Assembly (NCBI GenBank): GCA_004322325.1
Contig: SCTP01000232.1
Location: 1 to 10,307, forward strand
Reading direction: 5' to 3'
Length of the DNA: 10,307 nt
From: Gammaproteobacteria bacterium
GTDB lineage: Bacteria; Pseudomonadota; Gammaproteobacteria; DSM-16500
A model generated the notes under the pieces. That model was not told the origin of the DNA. It ran no database searches and worked only from the letters and a program-made list of their open reading frames with translations. Both the position numbers and the translations under genes were made by a program. Each line of letters starts with the position of its first letter. Position 1 is the stretch's first letter. Positions 6,782-10,307 of the stretch are shown here, piece by piece.

Positions 6782-7573
6782 ATGCTAACGTACCCAACCA
6801 TCAACCCCATCGCTTTTCACATTTTTTCTTGGCCTGTCTATTGGTATGGACTCATGTATCTGATCGGTTTCGTCGCCGGTTGGGGCTTGCTCGCCCTACG
6901 TGCACGCCGATCTCCCGGTGCTTTTACCTCTGATCAACTTTCCGACATTGTATTCTATGCTGCACTAGGCGCCATCATTGGCGGCCGTCTAGGCTATATC
7001 TTATTTTACGACGGCCAAACCTTAATTTCTGACCCGCTGTTTATTTTCCAAACTTGGAAAGGCGGCATGTCATTTCATGGCGGCCTGCTAGGAGTACTCA
7101 TCGCGCTTTGGCTTTTTGCCCGCAAATTAGGCAAACCCTTTTTAGCCCTCACCGATTTAGTCGCCCCCGTGGTTCCTATTGGCTTAGGCGCAGGCCGCAT
7201 CGGTAACTTCATCAATGGCGAACTCTGGGGCCGCATCACCACTGTGCCATGGGGCATGGTCTTCCCCAACGGTGGTCCTTATCCGCGTCATCCCTCACAA
7301 TTGTACGAATTTTTTCTCGAAGGCGTGGTGCTCTTTCTAATTTTATGGATTTATTCCAGTAAACCAAGACCGCTAGGAGCTGTTTCCGGATTGTTTGCCA
7401 TCGGTTATGGGGTATTCCGCTGCACGGTAGAATTTTTCCGCGAGCCGGATGCGCCCATTGGTTATTTTTTCGGTTGGCTAACAGAGGGTCAATTGTTATC
7501 CTTACCCTTAATTTTGGTTGGCATTATTTTATTGATATGGGCTTATGCCTCCCGTAAGGAGAACGCTTCATGA
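6782..7573 (+). CDS. lgt: Prolipoprotein diacylglyceryl transferase Lgt
   Basis: Inner-membrane enzyme that moves diacylglycerol from phosphatidylglycerol to the lipobox cysteine of prolipoproteins, the first step of lipoprotein maturation. The 263 residues carry [11 protein letters not shown] (20-30), [10 protein letters not shown] (67-76), FHGGLLG (98-104) with the conserved His99, the signature [14 protein letters not shown] (138-151), [12 protein letters not shown] (170-181) and FREPDAP (219-225), among about seven membrane segments. GGGAGG at 6767-6772, overlapping the end of ptsP, is a ribosome binding site nine bases from the ATG; the gap after the ptsP stop is six bases. The TGA overlaps the thyA ATG. 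Codon third positions favour C, in sharp contrast to ptsP. Both small lipoproteins in this window would be its substrates. Confidence 0.97.
   Translation: MLTYPTINPIAFHIFSWPVYWYGLMYLIGFVAGWGLLALRARRSPGAFTSDQLSDIVFYAALGAIIGGRLGYILFYDGQTLISDPLFIFQTWKGGMSFHGGLLGVLIALWLFARKLGKPFLALTDLVAPVVPIGLGAGRIGNFINGELWGRITTVPWGMVFPNGGPYPRHPSQLYEFFLEGVVLFLILWIYSSKPRPLGAVSGLFAIGYGVFRCTVEFFREPDAPIGYFFGWLTEGQLLSLPLILVGIILLIWAYASRKENAS
7556..7561 (+). promoter_or_regulatory. thyA ribosome binding site inside the end of lgt
   Basis: AAGGAG, a consensus Shine-Dalgarno sequence, lies eight bases before the thyA ATG and within the last codons of lgt. It fixes the thyA start at 7570 and gives thyA its own strong initiation besides the ATGA overlap. 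Confidence 0.75.
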
Positions 7574-8364
7574 AACAGTATCTCGATTATCTCGAACATA
7601 TCCTGACCCACGGCGAGCGTAAAATTGATCGTACTGGTGTGGGGACGCTGAGTGTATTTGGTTATCAGATGCGTTTTCCATTACAAGAAGGCTTCCCCTT
7701 ACTCACGACCAAGAAATTACACACGAAAAGTATTATCCATGAATTACTCTGGTTTTTAAGCGGTGATACCAATATCAACTATCTTAAGCAAAATGGCGTG
7801 CGCATTTGGGATGAATGGGCGGATGCCGACGGTAACCTAGGCCCAGTTTATGGCAAACAATGGCGCGCGTGGCAGACAGCAGATGGTCGTGTGGTGGATC
7901 AAATGAGCCAAGTCGTACAGCAAATTAAAACCAACTCCGATTCAAGGCGTTTGATTGTCAATGCTTGGAATGTCGGTGAACTGGATAAAATGGCATTGCC
8001 GCCTTGTCACTTGCTGTTTCAGTTTTATGTTGCTGATAAAAAGTTATCATGCCAACTCTACCAGCGTTCCTGCGATTCTTTTTTAGGCGTCCCTTTTAAC
8101 ATCGCCTCATATTCACTCTTAACCCACATGGTCGCGCAGCAATGCGATCTTGAACCGGGTGATTTTGTCTGGACCGGCGGCGATTGCCATATTTATCTCA
8201 ATCATCTTGAGCAAGTCCGATTGCAATTAACCCGCACACCGTATCCGCTGCCTCAGCTCCATTTGAAACGCCGCCCGCCCTCGTTGTATGAGTATGAATA
8301 CGACGACTTTGAGATTGTAAATTATGAAGCGCATCCGCATATTAAGGGGCAAGTGGCGGTTTAA
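7570..8364 (+). CDS. thyA: Thymidylate synthase ThyA
   Basis: Methylates dUMP to dTMP with methylene-tetrahydrofolate in the cytoplasm. At 264 residues it equals the E. coli enzyme in length, and motif numbers agree: [12 protein letters not shown] (15-26) with Arg21 for the phosphate, WDEWAD (80-85), the catalytic Cys146 in ALPPCH, SRRLIV (125-130) with Arg126/Arg127, [15 protein letters not shown] (163-177) with Arg166, Ser167, Asp169 and Asn177, and GDCHIYLNH (204-212) with His207 and Tyr209. The protein ends in the usual [10 protein letters not shown]. Its ATG overlaps the lgt stop as ATGA, and it closes the rppH-ptsP-lgt-thyA cluster. Its stop shares the TTAA at 8361-8364 with the stop of the convergent lipoprotein gene. 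I see no terminator hairpin after it. Confidence 0.98.
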   Translation: MKQYLDYLEHILTHGERKIDRTGVGTLSVFGYQMRFPLQEGFPLLTTKKLHTKSIIHELLWFLSGDTNINYLKQNGVRIWDEWADADGNLGPVYGKQWRAWQTADGRVVDQMSQVVQQIKTNSDSRRLIVNAWNVGELDKMALPPCHLLFQFYVADKKLSCQLYQRSCDSFLGVPFNIASYSLLTHMVAQQCDLEPGDFVWTGGDCHIYLNHLEQVRLQLTRTPYPLPQLHLKRRPPSLYEYEYDDFEIVNYEAHPHIKGQVAV

Positions 8365-8600
8365 CTTTCATCCGATATATTTTTTACACAATGCCGATCA
8401 TACGAGCGCTGCAGCAACGGTTTTTCCGCCGATTGAATTTCCGCATCGCGGGTACTACTGGTGCTGCCGCTAAAGATGATTTGGCTATTTAACTGGTTGC
8501 AAACCCCCGCCCGGTCATCGCTGGGGTGAAAAGGGGCGCAGGCGCAAAGAAGAGCAGTGAGTCCTGATGCGGCCAGTAAGCCTGGTGTGAAGCGTCTCAT
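8361..8600 (-). CDS. Small predicted lipoprotein of unknown function (79 aa)
   Basis: A 79-residue protein with an Arg-Arg N-terminus, a hydrophobic stretch (about 8-18) and the lipobox-like Leu18-Cys19-Ala20-Cys21, giving a mature lipoprotein of 59 residues. Ala at +2 gives no inner-membrane retention signal, so the outer membrane is the likely site. The mature part is polar, with a Ser/Thr-rich patch ([10 protein letters not shown], 45-54) and two further cysteines, Cys34 and Cys71, that could form a disulfide in the periplasm. A strong ribosome binding site, CAGGAG, ends six bases before the ATG, which supports both the gene and its start. I do not recognise a named family. It faces thyA tail to tail and diverges from rnr, 87 bases away. 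Confidence 0.78.
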   Translation of the reverse strand: MRRFTPGLLAASGLTALLCACAPFHPSDDRAGVCNQLNSQIIFSGSTSSTRDAEIQSAEKPLLQRSYDRHCVKNISDES

Positions 8601-8687
8601 GAAAATCTCCTGTATTTCTATCTAAGGTAGATGGGACCTTCTTTTCAGTATATGATGAACAAAAAGTATCTACCATAAAGGGTTGTG
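8601..8687. promoter_or_regulatory. Divergent upstream region of lipoprotein gene and rnr
   Basis: On the minus strand TATACT (8647-8652) matches five of six -10 bases and would give a leader of about 40 bases for the lipoprotein gene, with no good -35. For rnr I see no convincing promoter; AAAGGG at 8677-8682 is a ribosome binding site five bases from the ATG. Two overlapping small inverted repeats occur: ATCTA-AGG-TAGAT (8620-8632) and AAGGT-n7-ACCTT (8624-8640). They could be an operator or chance. Confidence 0.3.
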
Positions 8688-10307
8688 ATGACGAATTTTA
8701 AAGGTAAAAAAGATCCACATGAAGAGCGGGAAGCTCAAAAATACGAAAATCCTATCGCTAGTCGCGAATTTATCCTGGAACACCTCGCGGAACGGGGCAG
8801 TCCAGCGACTTATGAGCAGCTTGAGGCAGAGTTAGGTCTCACCACACCGGAAACAAAAGAGGCTTTGCGCCGTCGGTTAATTGCCATGGTGCGGGATGGG
8901 CAGTTATTTAAAAACCGCAAACAAGCCTATGGTCCGTTGGCCAAAATGGAAATCATTGCCGGCCGGGTGATTGGTCATAAAGATGGCTTTGGCTTTATTG
9001 AACCTGACCTCGGAGGAGAAGACTTATTTGTTAGCCCGCGGCAAATGCGCCACGTTTTTCATGGTGACCGCGTTTTAGCCAGGGTGGCTCACGTCAACTC
9101 TCGTGGCCGAGGTGAAGCCGTGATCGTGGAAGTGTTAGAACGTAATACCCAACAAATCGTGGGTCGTTTCCATATTGAGTCGGGTGCGGCTTTTGTGGAG
9201 CCGAGCAACCGCCGTATTACCCAAAATATTATCATTCCACCTGATGAAACCCATGACGCCCAAGAAGGCCAGATGGTCGTGGTAGGGATTACCACCCAGC
9301 CGACGAAGCATTCGCCGCCATTGGGTAAGGTGATTGAAATCCTCGGCGATCACATGGCACCTGGCATGGAAATTAACATCGCCATTCGCAATCATGAGTT
9401 GCCTTTTATTTGGCCAGATGAAGTCTTACTCGAAGCGTCCCGCTTCCCTTCGGAAGTATCTGAAGCAGATTTAATCGACCGTGCCGATTATCGCGATTTG
9501 CCTTTCGTCACCATCGATGGTGAAGATGCACGTGATTTTGATGATGCTGTCTATTGCATCCCGCGCGAAAAAGGCGGTTGGATGTTGTATGTGGCGATTG
9601 CGGATGTCAGCTACTATGTCCGTCCGCATACCATGCTGGATAAAGAGGCTTATCAACGCGGCAATTCTGTCTATTTTCCCCGCCGTGTGATTCCCATGCT
9701 ACCCGAAGCATTATCGAACAACCTCTGCTCGCTTAATCCAAAAGTAGACCGGCTGGCAATGGTGTGTGAAATGACTATCCACCCGACAGGAAGAATCATG
9801 CGCTATCGTTTTTCAGAAGGCGTGATTAACTCCAAAGCGCGTCTCACGTATAACCAAGTGCATGCGATGATGGAGAAAAAAGATAAGCGCATGCAAGAGA
9901 AGTTCAAAGAATTCGTCCCGGCGCTTGCTCATTTATACGATTTATTTCGTGTCTTACACAAAGCCCGTCAGGCACGCGGTGCGATTGATTTTGATTTACC
10001 TGAAACAAAAATTATTTTCAGTAACGATCGCAAGATTGAAAAAATTGTGCCGTATGAACGATTTAATTCACATCGTGTGATTGAAGAATGCATGTTATGC
10101 GCCAATATTTGCGCCGCTCGCTTTTTAGAAAAAAATGAACAGCCAGCGTTGTATCGTGTCCACGAAGGGCCGAATAAAGAAAAATTAGATGATTTACGCC
10201 GCTTTCTCACTGAAATGGAATTAAAAATGCCTGGTCATCGTGAACCAGTCCCGGGCGATTACGCTCATATTTTACGTGTGATTCAAGAGCGCCCTGATGC
10301 CCACATG
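8688..10307 (+). CDS. rnr: Ribonuclease R, 3' end beyond window
   Basis: Processive 3'-to-5' exoribonuclease of the RNB family that degrades structured RNA and takes part in RNA quality control. The visible 540 residues are open to the window edge with no stop. In order they show an N-terminal winged-helix region (about 21-85, NPIASREFILEHLAERG), a first cold-shock OB domain (about 90-150, with GHKDGFGFIEPD and GEDLFVSPRQM), a second OB domain (about 155-240), and the RNB catalytic domain from about 265. The catalytic motif is IDGEDARDFDDAVY (276-289), with Asp277, Asp283, Asp285 and Asp286, followed by YVAIADVSYYV (301-311) and YRVHEGP (489-495). The winged helix and the IDGEDARDFDD spelling favour RNase R over RNase II. 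The rest of RNB, the S1 domain and the basic tail, some 200-270 residues, should follow outside the window. Confidence 0.96.
   Translation, partial: MTNFKGKKDPHEEREAQKYENPIASREFILEHLAERGSPATYEQLEAELGLTTPETKEALRRRLIAMVRDGQLFKNRKQAYGPLAKMEIIAGRVIGHKDGFGFIEPDLGGEDLFVSPRQMRHVFHGDRVLARVAHVNSRGRGEAVIVEVLERNTQQIVGRFHIESGAAFVEPSNRRITQNIIIPPDETHDAQEGQMVVVGITTQPTKHSPPLGKVIEILGDHMAPGMEINIAIRNHELPFIWPDEVLLEASRFPSEVSEADLIDRADYRDLPFVTIDGEDARDFDDAVYCIPREKGGWMLYVAIADVSYYVRPHTMLDKEAYQRGNSVYFPRRVIPMLPEALSNNLCSLNPKVDRLAMVCEMTIHPTGRIMRYRFSEGVINSKARLTYNQVHAMMEKKDKRMQEKFKEFVPALAHLYDLFRVLHKARQARGAIDFDLPETKIIFSNDRKIEKIVPYERFNSHRVIEECMLCANICAARFLEKNEQPALYRVHEGPNKEKLDDLRRFLTEMELKMPGHREPVPGDYAHILRVIQERPDAHM

Noticed and set aside
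8624..8645. AAGGT-n7-ACCTT followed by CTTTT as a rho-independent terminator
   Set aside because: The stem is only five pairs with a seven-base loop, the T run is short, and no plus-strand gene ends just before it; kept only as a minor inverted repeat.
9089..9690. Antisense and alternate frames over rnr
   Set aside because: They are contained in the RNase R frame, which carries the OB-domain and RNB motifs.
1..10307. tRNA genes, CRISPR arrays, riboswitches, defence or secretion systems
   Set aside because: All gaps are under about 115 bases and none shows cloverleaf, spaced repeats or aptamer-like structure; every long frame is assigned to another gene.

Overview
The window reads as chromosomal DNA of a gamma-proteobacterium. 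The strongest evidence is the cluster rppH-ptsP-lgt-thyA, an order known from Escherichia coli and, with insertions, from Pseudomonas. RppH and ThyA can be followed almost residue by residue against the E. coli proteins. The moderate G+C, dense packing and short AT-rich gaps would fit a Legionella/Coxiella-type relative, but that placement is an inference. Nearly all the DNA is coding, no gap exceeds about 115 bases, and I see no tRNA, rRNA, CRISPR array, insertion sequence or prophage.

Layout. (1) 1-1553, cell-wall precursors: murI (glutamate racemase, minus strand, cut by the window edge) and dapB (minus strand), with a 35-residue lipoprotein gene on the plus strand between them whose stop overlaps the end of dapB. 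(2) 1554-2285: a short AT-rich regulatory region, then a toxin-antitoxin pair higB-higA on the plus strand, with a near-consensus promoter and a small palindrome at the expected transcription start. (3) 2282-3927, minus strand: a FecCD/BtuC-type permease and its FecE/BtuD-type ATPase with overlapping ends and no binding-protein gene in view. (4) 4002-8364, plus strand: rppH, ptsP, lgt and thyA, tightly packed and partly overlapping, probably one operon. (5) 8361-8600, minus strand: a small lipoprotein of unknown function. (6) 8688-10307, plus strand: rnr (RNase R), open at the window edge.

How the genes relate. MurI and DapB supply D-glutamate and the diaminopimelate branch for peptidoglycan. 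RppH removes pyrophosphate from mRNA 5' ends and RNase R degrades structured RNA, so two RNA-decay genes lie within a few kilobases. PtsP starts the nitrogen-related phosphotransferase chain, Lgt adds diacylglycerol to prolipoproteins (which should include both small lipoproteins here), and ThyA makes dTMP. HigBA is the one clearly accessory element: the toxin gene is only about 30% G+C and sits between housekeeping genes of opposite orientation.

I did not find a new multi-gene system. The points most worth a second look are the HigB active-site substitution and the layout of its control region, a Fur-like palindrome in the dapB leader, two small uncharacterised lipoproteins, convergent genes whose stop codons share the same bases, and an abrupt change in third-position base use between ptsP and lgt.
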